A stretch of DNA of 64,000 nucleotides from Magnolia sinica (lineage: Eukaryota; Streptophyta; Magnoliopsida; Magnoliales; Magnoliaceae): the NCBI RefSeq assembly GCF_029962835.1, contig NC_080579.1, positions 80,803,959 to 80,867,958 on the forward strand, in the 5' to 3' direction. Positions 12,862-22,637 of the stretch are shown piece after piece. The notes below the pieces were generated by a model. That model saw nothing but the letters and a program-made list of their open reading frames with translations, had not been told where the DNA came from and made no database searches. How positions within the stretch are numbered: position 1 is the first letter of the stretch; each line of letters begins with the position of its first letter. The position numbers and the translations under genes are program-made.

Positions 12862-15590
12862 CGGAAGTTGATCGTGTAGTGAGTAACTCAGTATGCTAAC
12901 CGTATTGAGTAAACTCTGTGGGGTCCACCAAGATTTATATATTATATCCACTCCTTCCATCCATTTTACCAGATAAATTTAGGACTTGAGCCCAAAAATG
13001 AAGAATATCCAAGCCTTAAATGGACCACACCACCTGAAACAATGTGAATTGAACATGTATCGTTGAAATTTTTTAAGGGCCACTAAAGTTTTGGATCAAA
13101 CTTATATTTGTGTTTTCCCTTCATCCATGTTTTTGTGATCTTATGAACAGGCTGGATGACAAATAAACATCATGTTCACATCCCAAGTATAAAGTTGTGA
13201 TGTAGTAATAAACTTAGTAAGGCCAAGGTCGAATCCACAGGGATTCAACCTTGTACGTAATTTGAAAATAACTTGAATTAGAACTAAGATAAGATGAAAT
13301 CTAAATTAGGTAAAAGGAAGGATATAATTGTGAATTTATTTAACTAAAACTCGTGAAATTCAAAGGTAGTGAACTAGGGTACTAAGGATCCACTTGTAGT
13401 AATTGGGAAGCTACCTTGCATTCATTCAAGGACACAACTGGAATCAGAGTCCTATCATATCCAATTGGTAGGAAAAGATTTATCAGATCTCTGAACTTCT
13501 CGTGGGTCTAATTATCAATAGATAAGAATGACGAAGATTTGGAAGTGATTCCATCACCTAACCATGCCCATAAGACTATGACAAACAATAACAATTTATC
13601 AATCTCACAGTCAATCATGAGAGAATTATGAAAGTTAGGAAAGGTTCCATCACCCAAGCATGCCCAGGAAACGATGGTGAACAACAAGATTCCCAAGTTC
13701 ACAATCTTAGTACATGAAGAGAGAATATCTCAAGCTATCGCAGATCTATTATAATTTGAGTCATAACAAACCATTAAAACGAAAAACATTTTTTATAATC
13801 AAACTAAAATCCATGAGAGTTCAATAAATATAAATCAAAGCAAAGCTAGCACCCCAATTACACTACAAGCTTCACCTCTTAGCCCTATCTAAAAGGTTTA
13901 GCTAACCATGGATATGATTAAACTAAAAAAATCACACTACAAGCTTTTCCTCTTAACCCTATCTAAGAGGTTTAGCTAACCATGGATATGATTAAACTAA
14001 AAACTCTTAGAAAAACAAAGGATGGAGGAAAAACTCTTTTGAAGATGGCCGCCTCCACGCTCGTTCTCTCTCTCTCCCGTGCTCTTCACACGTCCTGGAT
14101 GCCTCCACGGTTCCTTGAATCCCCCTCACGTTGCTCTCTCTCCCATTTATATAGGCAGCAAAGAGGAGCAAGCTCGGTTGGCTGGAGTCCTTGCACCGAC
14201 CTTGTTTACGCAACCAATTCGCAGAAAACGCAAATACAGTTGCGTTTGGAGTGGATTTGCGGCGCGAGATCAATACATCTGTTGATTCTGACTCCATGGT
14301 TTGGGTTGTACCTGGCCTAGGCGTCTTCTGAACGGTCAGGATCATCAAAATGATCAAAGATAGTGGCCCACAACTCCCCCGAATTTTCGGATTTCCCGGA
14401 CGCAGGGGCTGCGTAAACAGAATACGCTGTGATGCTCAGTGGGCCCCACAGTGATGTTTTCTGAGAAATATGACTCGTTCATTAATTCCTGGCGAAAAAC
14501 CAATCGGGAAGGAGTGATTTTATCGGGTTTTGGTGCGGTCTACTCTATCAAAACAAATCACCGTTAATCTTGCGTTTTTCAACGATCCACGTGCATACAG
14601 GTGTATGGAGCCATAAGGCCACCTAGACGAGAGTTTTGGCCACCCTCATGAGTGAATGGACGGTCCAGATCTTCAAAATTGATGATGGGTGGGGCCCACT
14701 AGCAAATCCCAGCCAACCAGCGTCCGTCCGCTGGATGCTGGTGCCGGAAGAAGGCAGTCAACGTCTGTTTGACCGGACCAGTCTATCCGGTGCATCGTGG
14801 GCGCTTGTAACCCATGTATACGCACTGTACTTTCAGGATCCACTGTGATGTATATATGAAATCCGTTCCGAACATCCGTTTCATAACCCTGTTTAAGGGG
14901 TTGAGACCAAAATTAACGCATATCCAGGTATCAGGTGGGCTTGAAATCATCAGTTTATGGGATAATTTATTTTTTGGGCCACTCTAGCATAGATCCAATG
15001 GCTGAAATTTTATGTGTACGGTTAATTTATGGTCCTCAGGCCATATATGAAATCTTGAGTTGAACGTATGGTGAGAACCATATGATCTTACATTCATGAC
15101 ACTTTTTAGGCTTCTTTAATGTGAACAGTCTGACTTTCTTGGATCCCTGGCATGTAAACTCTTCAATCTCGGTCCCCTGGAGTCCTGTCCATTGCATTGG
15201 TGATTCCTGAGCATTAAATCAATGCTTTTAGCATCCTTTTCGGTCCATGCTTCAAAGTTCACCTTGCACCACAAACACGATTAAACTAGACCGTTAAGCA
15301 GCATCATGTTCGTAAATTTAGGTAGTAACTGAGGTCTAATATGTAATATTTGACCCTCAACACATCACCGTGGGGCCTGTCAAGTTTCAACGGTGGAAAT
15401 CATTATTCCCATTGTTTCCTGTGGTACAGACAACTTGAGCTTTGTATATACTTCGATTTTGGTCTCAACCCATTAAATGAAATGGAAAAATGGATGAACG
15501 GTGTAGATTAACCACATACATTTACTGTGAGCCCAATAGAGTTTACTTAGTACGATAAGAGCGTGACTTAGTACGCAATCCGATTTCATC
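12862..15590. repeat. MITE of the ACTCAGTACGC family, split by a solo LTR
   Basis: Left part 12,862-13,172, right part 15,363-15,590. The left end (gtgagtaactcagtatgc, then ctaaccgtattgagtaaact) is the inverted counterpart of the right end (gagtttacttagtacg...gacttagtacgcaatcc), giving long imperfect terminal inverted repeats. The two halves join at CATCA, the target duplication of the LTR inserted between them. Without that LTR the MITE is about 540 bp and has no coding capacity. Confidence 0.7.
13173..15362 (-). mobile_element. Solo LTR, Athila-like family, with 5-bp target duplication
   Basis: Read on the minus strand the LTR begins TGTTGAGGGTCAAATATT and ends TGGGATGTGAACA; on the plus strand it spans tgttcacatcccaag...accctcaaca. 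It is flanked on both sides by CATCA (13,168-13,172 and 15,363-15,367). Length is 2,190 bp. There is no internal region, so it is the remnant of intra-element recombination. It belongs with the LTRs at 32,668, 37,738, 40,502 and 55,515 by its shared ends. A 112-codon frame inside (13,982-14,320) has no recognisable similarity. Confidence 0.9.
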
Positions 15591-16134
15591 TGAAATCCGA
15601 TCCCCAAAATGCTTAGAAACCCTGAAAATCCCTCTCCCTCATTCCAAAATTTCAAAAATTCCTCTCCTTCCCACCAAAATCTCTGGATTTTCAACTCGAA
15701 AATCCCTCTCCCTCATCCTTAAAAAAAAAAAAACTCTATTTTCCAACGAGATGTCGAGACGACAGAAAAACCATTTTTTTGGGGTTGAATCTTACCGGAA
15801 AGGTTGCCAATCTGCACTCAACAGCCATGAAGCTCTTAAAATTCGTGTCTTCAAACAGATTCGAGTGAAAAACAGGGTGAAAAATAGGTATTTTCTTATT
15901 TTTTGTTTTTGATTTTGACGATTTTATCGCCGACAACATTCCCCTTTTGGTGGGAATAGTGAAATTTCGGTGACATCTCGAAAATATTGACGATACCGAA
16001 ATTATCGACGAGATTAGCGGCAAAACCTAGCACCGAAACGAATAAATAGGGTTTCGGTATCGCTGAGCCAGCGATACTGATATTACCGGCAACAATTCAA
16101 TATTGTCTCCGATAATTTAAACACTGGCTTGGAT

Positions 16135-17170
16135 ATAAGCATTCCATGCTAGATCTTTCCCTCTCTTTGAAATTTTCTTCATCATTTTAAGCCCCCTTTG
16201 TTGTTTCCATACAATCATGGTTCTAAATATCAGTATCAGCGGGTGTATCAGCCCATCAAAAAACTGATACAATATGGGATCACATATCGATATCAGCCCC
16301 GTATCGGACTGAAAAACATTTTTTAGCCAAAAACCTTTAAAAAATATATTAGAAAATTAGTAAAAAAAGAAGAAGAGAGATATTCAAGAATCTATATCGG
16401 GTTGAGCTACTGTAAATTACGACGTTGAGTCTTTTGGGTATAAATTGTTGATATCATATATTACTTATACAATTATCTATCAACTATTGGGCTACCAAAT
16501 GATTTAAATCATAATAGTACAAGTATAAAATGCATATATTATTATTGATATACACTACCATGTATTTTCTAGAAAAAACAAAAAACACTACCATGTATTT
16601 ATGTGTTGAAGATTAAGACCAAGTATTTTTCCTTGTCAATATAATTTTTTTTTTTTTTTTACCAACATTGATAAATAAATAAAAAAGAAAAAAAAAAGGA
16701 AGTGAAAATAAGTATTCATATATATAAAAGATTACAACTCATTTATGGTATATCTATGTTCAAACAATACTGATTATTCATTTTTCCAATCTAAGTTTTG
16801 AAGAAAAATAAGAAAAAAAATTCCACAAAAAAAGGGCAAAAATACATTAAAAGTAACATTAAAACATATAAAAATATGTCTATGTTCAAAGAACTTCGAT
16901 CTATGTTTAAACATCATAAATTTATCATTATCATTCCCCCCAAAGGAATTTTTGAGAAAAACAAAAATTTCGAAAGGTATCAAAAATGGCCCAGAAATAG
17001 GAAAATAATTTAAATCCAAAAGCAAATGGTAGATCTATGTTCTAAGGTCCTATTAGGTTCCAACACGAAAAAGTTGAGTTCATCTCATTTTAGGTAACAA
17101 TAATCATGTATTACAGATTTTGGTAATGACTAAAATGAAGGTTTTGCTGAATACCCCCCTCCCCCAGATT
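16135..17170. other. AT-rich DNA with a dispersed 'tatcag' repeat, no gene
   Basis: 16,210-16,330 carries the wording tggttctaaatatcagtatc...gatatcagccccgtatcgg, a dispersed-repeat type seen in many plant genomes. The rest is poly-A/T rich (16,640-17,010); two overlapping opposite frames of 71-83 codons there are a product of low complexity. Confidence 0.5.
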
Positions 17171-17179
17171 TTTCCAATG

Positions 17180-18935
17180 ATTTTTAAAATGTGTGAGAAG
17201 TAATAGGGGGTCCACATGCACAGTAAACGTGTGTCGTAGCCCACAGATGAGAGTAAAGTGGGACTGATCTTGGACCACAGTGGGTCCTGATTAACAAACA
17301 GTCTAGGTCCAGCACATGTTTGCCATGTTGGTACTTGGGGGTGTAACTGTGCATATCATTTCTCCTCGCTCTCGTATCTGATGTAAAACTTTTCGGTTTT
17401 GATTTCCGCGATATGGAGCAGTGGCGGAAGGACGAATGATACCTTAAGGATTCGACCATAGTCTGACAGGTATGGAATTTTATTTCCTTCTGTTATTTGT
17501 TATTTCTTTGTAGCCTCATGGGCACATTTCTGTGCTGACCTTAGCACACAGCCAGGCGTGTCAAAATGGCAAATGTGCAGGACATCCTAGCCATGTATGG
17601 GATAGGACATATCATCTTGAAGCATTTGACAAAATACTAAAGTTGTTTGGTTATCACGTTGCTGAACTTTTTCCTTTTCTCCAAAGCAGGGGACCCCCTG
17701 ATAAAATTTCTTTCTTTCTTTCAGTGTTTTTTTTTTTTTTTTCAAAGCTGCTGGCTATTGCTTTTGAAAAACATAGCCAGCCTAATAATTGAACAGCCTG
17801 AGTATTTGATAAAGCGATTTGTGAATTTACTGAATACATTGATCGTATGATTGGCAGAGCAACCATTAGTGGGACCTACTAATAGAAAATATCTTTATAC
17901 TGTGATGATATTATGACATTGTGATTAGAGTGTGATTGGGCATCGAAGACACATATGCCATTTATCCATTGAGGCCTTCTCTCCACAGAACCGGCAAGAT
18001 TGCATCTGTTATTGCCTGTTCCCCCTTGAAATTGGATAAAATCCCTTCATTACAAGGCCTTTTGAACAGAAATTTTCTGGTCTGTCGTTCACAATCTAAT
18101 CACCATATCACACCATCCCTCTCACTGCCCACAACTCTCTCTAAAAAAAAAAATAGTAATAATAAATAAATAAATAAATAAGAAAAAAGGAAAAAAAAAG
18201 AAAGAAAACAGACAGGAGAAAAGAGAGAAGAAGATGCGGCTTACTCATGATTGATCTAGACCTTGACTACCAGCTTACCAACACTGCCCTCAGATAGTGG
18301 GCTAAAGAGGTTCATCTTTTTGAGTTGGTGGTTGATTTAAGCTGGTCACCATGTTCTTGTGTTTTAACTCCTCATTCAGTCCCATTGTGCAGTTGCATCA
18401 ATCAATCTACATCATCCATCAAATGATACTCCACTTCCAATCAACACTGATGCCCGAAAGTCATAACAGCCGGTAAGGTGTGGCTGAAGGTGGAGCAACC
18501 GTATAGGTTTGTTTCCACATTTCTCCCTCATTTATTTTGGATTTCAAGGCATGTATGCCAATGTGTGTTAGTGTGAAACTCTTTAACTCCAAGGACAGTA
18601 TACATTGGATTTTTAAGGCATGTATGCCAATGCGTGTTAATGTGAAACTCTTTAACTCCAAGGACAGTATACTTCGGATTTTTAAGGCATGTAATGGTGT
18701 GAAATTCTCTACTCCAAGGACAGTAAGACTGTAATATTTGTGTGGTGTGGATGTTTCATTTGGATGTTAAGGCAAGTGTCAATGTGTCTTCGTGTTTTGT
18801 AATGCAATATGTTGTGTGCCAAGAACTATAAAACATAGTTAAAAAATAAACAGATGTCTTGAAATGCAAATGTTATATGCCATGAACTGAAAAACAGGTT
18901 CAGAAATGAAGAGGAGGTTACCTGGCTCTAGCAAG
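17180..18935. other. Diverged second copy of the NLR 3' flank, no gene
   Basis: Blocks at 17,545-17,650 and 18,713-18,935 match the NLR downstream region (9,190-9,310 and 9,600-9,750) in the same order and orientation, with 8 kb between the copies. No NLR coding motif remains between them. Poly-T/poly-A tracts occur at 17,725-17,745 and 18,145-18,205. The simplest reading is an old tandem duplication of the NLR locus whose gene body was lost. Confidence 0.5.
18539..18728. repeat. Tandem repeat, about 68-bp unit, about 2.8 copies
   Basis: Units start ggatttcaaggcatg (18,539), ggatttttaaggcatg (18,607) and ggatttttaaggcatg (18,676), each ending ctccaaggacagta. The first two units are nearly identical; the third has lost about 15 bases in the middle. 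Confidence 0.9.
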
Positions 18936-19159
18936 CTAATAAACTGATTTCAATCAACCAAGACATCAAGATGTGTCATGATGTACTGCTTGAGCTTGCA
19001 AAATTGGATTTCCATATGTTGCAATTGATGCATCAGAGTGCATTAATGGATATTTCATGGTAAGATTTTCATAATCTTTTAGTAATGTAATTGGGAAGAA
19101 GTAGATCCCAACTTGTTTGGACATAGTAAAAGTAAAAGAAAAAAAATGGGTTCCTGTCA

Positions 19160-19345
19160 TTGGTAAGAAGAAGAAAGGACCTTATCTTCATTGGAAACAT
19201 TCCCTTCAATTTCTCACCAAATGGCTTAGAAGTCATGTTTGGGCATTCTGGCCAGATTGTCAAGATCTTCATCCCGAGGAACCTGTGCACTGGAAAGAGT
19301 CAAGGGTCTCGATTTGGCATTCATCTCCAAATTATACTCTCATAC
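19160..19345 (+). pseudogene. RRM-coding scrap, source unknown
   Basis: The frame at 19,160-19,363 reads DLIFIGNIPFNFSP, followed by GLEVMFGHSGQIVKIFIPRN and GKSQGSRFGI. These fit RNP2 (IFIGNIPFN), the helix region and RNP1 (usually GxSRGFGF(V)) of an RRM. The match stops just after RNP1. Neighbouring frames (19,536-19,745) have no clear identity. RRM domains of this form occur in host RNA-binding proteins and in ORF1 of some plant LINEs; the lack of introns and the degraded surroundings slightly favour a LINE or processed copy. It is too short to decide. Confidence 0.5.
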
Positions 19346-20766
19346 CATTTAACCACAAGTTAGAGATGATATCATTTGCTACGAACATGGATCTTCACAA
19401 AACTATATTGTTGAGCAAGATGAAAGTGTGGAATCCTTCAATGGTGGGCACTATATCCACCCTTCAATGGTGGGCACTATATGCAACTCTAGGATTATGA
19501 TCTTTAGCATTCTGGCCCATGTTTGATGTGAATCAGTGATTATTGATATCAGTTTGACGTTTGGTTTGGGGATGGAATTCAATAAGGGCAAGGTTGATGA
19601 ACCTTTCATGATGTATGCTCGAGGGAGAGTTGAGGGACTCACCTTCCCCATCTTTGTTGAACTAAAATGTTTTTCTTGTGTCAATCAAGAGAAGCCCACG
19701 ACTATAAATCCTGGCTCCGTGGTCTTGGAGGTACAGAATTTATAGGTCATGGGGACCCAATCGTTTGGCTGTCAAAGATCAAAAGATCAATGCTAGATAG
19801 ATGTTGGGAGAGGTTAGGCTGGCTTGTAGATATGGTTAGCAGGAGATAATGGAGATCACTCCAGGAAGAGCCAATGATCATGGCCAACCTAAGGAAGGTA
19901 ATGTGAACAATGCCCATTCTAACTAGCAAGTGGAGGGGGATGGTTTGCACGTTGTGTTTGTGCATAATCTTCTCTCAATTAATACAAGGGTTTGTCAAAT
20001 AACCACGTTCTCTGAAAATTCGAGCTGTTAGAGGACGGTGTATCTATGTATATCAAGGAACTATAACACTCCCTCAGAGTGGAATATGTTACGCAAGGCT
20101 GGAGGGACAGTCACACCATAAACAGCCCTGTGAGAGCATATTAAGGAGGCATATTTGCTGCTACAGGGTTCTTAAGCAGAGAGGGTATGCTCCAGTCACA
20201 GATGGGACTGGAACCACAGATTCAGTTCCATCAGCTTTCCTTACCCGCTATCGAGCACCAAGGAGGTAGGCATAACAGCCATTTGCAGTTTTGCTCCTAA
20301 GAGGAACCTGGTTCTTGCCTAGGAGGTGGCCTCTAATTATACCTACCCATCTTCTGGTATTCTTGTTTTCCTATGGCTCTCCTGGGCTCAATGTTAGTTG
20401 CAGCTTTGAATTGCCTAGATTGATAGAGGCAGTGGAAGTGTTGGAATAAGCTTGGTAGATGCTGGTCGTCCTGGAAGCAATTTACAGGGAAGTACAAAGA
20501 GATAGGTCTTTGGGTTGACCCCAACAGATAAGCCACGTGCAATTTACAACGCTGATCAAGAGTCCGTGGGAGTTTCCAGGAAGCTGGAGAGTTAAGTATG
20601 GAGACGGGTGGTAACGGTGGCTAAACTCGGGTGTATGTAGCCGCGTGCATCTAAAAGAGTCCGTTTACATACCGTACATATGCTAAAGAGGCACACGCTT
20701 GTGCAATTTAATCCATTCATTGATATGTCTGGCATGTAAATCAAATTTACCTCGGCCTAACGTGCA
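19346..20766. other. No gene or repeat recognised
   Basis: Several short frames on both strands without recognisable similarity. The stretch could be a continuation of a decayed retroposed copy that began with the RRM scrap. A 21-base direct repeat (ttcaatggtgggcactatat) occurs at 19,437 and 19,462. Confidence 0.4.
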
Positions 20767-20985
20767 AAGATCTTAGGACTTTTTTCTTTTTTTCACACAC
20801 TCACACCCCGCACACACCCAAGTCACGGAGGCATGGGTCCTTACTCATGCCGCCGTGGTAGACTCACAGGAATTTCAACACAAGGCCATGAGTTGGAGTA
20901 CCCATTGTGGTGAAATTTCACTGTGATGTGAGTGCATGGTATGTGGTGTGGGTGTGTATAAAATAAATTAAAAATCCAAAGATCT
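20767..20985. repeat. Small MITE, about 220 bp, with about 40-bp terminal inverted repeats
   Basis: The left arm (agatcttaggactttttt, continuing into cacacactcacacc) is the inverted complement of the right arm (gtgtgggtgtgtataaaa, ending in atccaaagatct). The arms differ at several positions. The centre is about 130 bp without coding content. No target duplication could be fixed. Confidence 0.6.
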
Positions 20986-21864
20986 AATCAGGATTTAGAC
21001 TTGATTGAATGATGTAGGCACGAAAGAGCCAGAGGTAGACTTAGATTGGAAAGGACTTGGAGCCAACAGGACCTAAAGTTTATCTGCCTACTCTTACCAA
21101 TGGATCCAAACCTGACATCTTGTTAAATTTTATAAAAATTTTAAACAATAAATATAGGATTTTGCTAACATCTCCACCTTCATGTGAATGTTGTGGTGAA
21201 TGTTAGCAACACCCGGAAGCTTTTGAATGATATGTGGGATGTTGATGTAGAGTAGGTTGCGGACAATTTCATGGCCAAGATGGACCAGAGAAGGCCCAAT
21301 TGGAGGCAAAAGTGATTCAGACCGTCTGAGCCTTAAAACAGGCTTATCGTACAAACCGGAATGAGTTATTCAACTTACCATACATGATTTTGGGGTAGGA
21401 GAAGCTATTTTAGCCAATCAACCTATTACATTGGTTTGCCCACACTGAATTTACAAGATTCCATCAGATCGATGGTCGAAAGTCTCTTTTATTTCCATTT
21501 TTAGTATTTATAGTAAATTTTAGTTCAATCATAACTTTTGATCCATTGAGTTTTAGAAGTTTTGTCCAACATTAAAAATGCTTAGAAAATTTAGGAGAAT
21601 AACATAATTAAGGCAAATAGGACACTATTTTTGGTCGAAAACCATAAAGTCTAGCGGAAATCATGACCGTTTATAAATAGTAAGTAGTAAGTCACGATTT
21701 TAGAGAGCTTGAGTTAAGACTTTGATTACGAAACCTTTTCCTACTGTTCATATCACTATTTAAGGGATTGTAAATTTTTTTTATTTTTTTATTTTTATGT
21801 TAATCAATTTATTTTAGATTTTATTAAAATTTATTTCTATTTCCTATCTCTCCTCATGGATTCG

Positions 21865-21985
21865 TACTACTAAAAAGTGGGGCAAAGAATTCACACCACG
21901 TTAGTTATTTATTTTGGGTATAAACGTTACCTATAGTTGCTACGGTTTTAATCCGTAGCTAAAAAGTTGATACACTATTAATAAT
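21865..21985. repeat. Left terminal and subterminal region of the CACTA-like element
   Basis: The terminus TACTACTAAAAAGTGGGGCA is followed by one inverted pair of subterminal words (gttgctacggttttaatccg, then tagctaaaaagtt) at about 21,937-21,967. It is much poorer in subterminal words than the right end, so the left end is probably truncated internally or more decayed. Confidence 0.6.
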
Positions 21986-22637
21986 TAATAGCGTTGTAAA
22001 GAGCTCTATAAAGCCTAAAAAAACTATATGTTTTATCTAAGCCGTCCATATATTTTTAAATATTACTTTAGAGCATAAAATAAAAAGTCACCTAGATTGA
22101 AGGCTCAAATGGACCACACGGTAGGAAACATGGAGATTAAATCATATTTTTTTCTTATGGTGTAGTCCACTTAGGCCTTCAATCTAACTTAAGTTTGAGA
22201 TAATGAAATAAAATAATTTAATAAAATTAATGGTTGAAATGGATAAACAAAATACATCATAGTGGCCCCACGGAGCCCCTACTAGGAACCGTCCACGGTC
22301 CGTTTCGTGAGACGACGCTCAAATATGGGCGCGCGCTCAAAACAGAGCCGCGCCAAAAAGGGGTTATTTCTCTCTCTCTCTCTCTCTCTAATCTCCCCAT
22401 TTCCCAATCCTCTCTCTCTCCCTCCCGATCTCTGCTCCATCTCTCTCCAATGCATCTCTGGCGTCTCTTCTATCTCTCTCCATTGCAGCAGCCGTGAAGC
22501 TCCTACCCGAAGAAACACACGCCGTGAGGTATCAATGGTGCCTAATGAATGTGGTGATTTTTTCTTCAACATTAGCGAATTTTTGTTACCATCTCTGGTT
22601 TTTTATGCAAGTTCTCTCCCATTTCTTTTCTCTGCAG
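21986..22637. other. MITE-like fragment and CT-rich leader-like sequence
   Basis: 22,040-22,290 has the MITE-family wording (ggaccacacggtaggaaac; tggtgtagtccacttaggcc). 22,360-22,470 is CT-rich with a (CT)n run, like a plant 5' leader. A 155-codon frame (22,307-22,774) runs through here into the first NT5C-like exon, but its upstream part looks like leader and intron sequence. The gccgtgaggtatca at about 22,521 could be a splice donor. Confidence 0.45.

Larger units (their letters stand above)
9781..16126. mobile_element. hAT-type DNA transposon, non-autonomous, filled with later insertions
   Basis: The left end starts CGGTGTTCGAGTTGTCGG; the right end, read on the minus strand, starts CAGTGTTTAAATTATCGG. 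These are imperfect terminal inverted repeats of the C(A/G)GTGTT type known from hAT elements. Both ends continue into subterminal sequence rich in tatcg/cgata words (9,790-9,870 and 15,960-16,110). The flanks carry an 8-bp duplication with one mismatch. No transposase-like frame is visible. Of the 6.3 kb, about 2.2 kb is a solo LTR and much of 10.8-13.2 kb is MITE-like sequence, so the original element was shorter. Two independent inserts with similar ends could mimic this, but the matching duplication argues against it. Confidence 0.6.

Noticed and set aside
13982-14357. Overlapping 112- and 116-codon frames
   Set aside because: Inside a solo LTR with a perfect target duplication; no domain on either strand.
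16774-17025. Overlapping opposite-strand frames of 83 and 71 codons
   Set aside because: Product of A/T-rich low complexity (Lys/Asn runs on one strand, Phe/Leu on the other).
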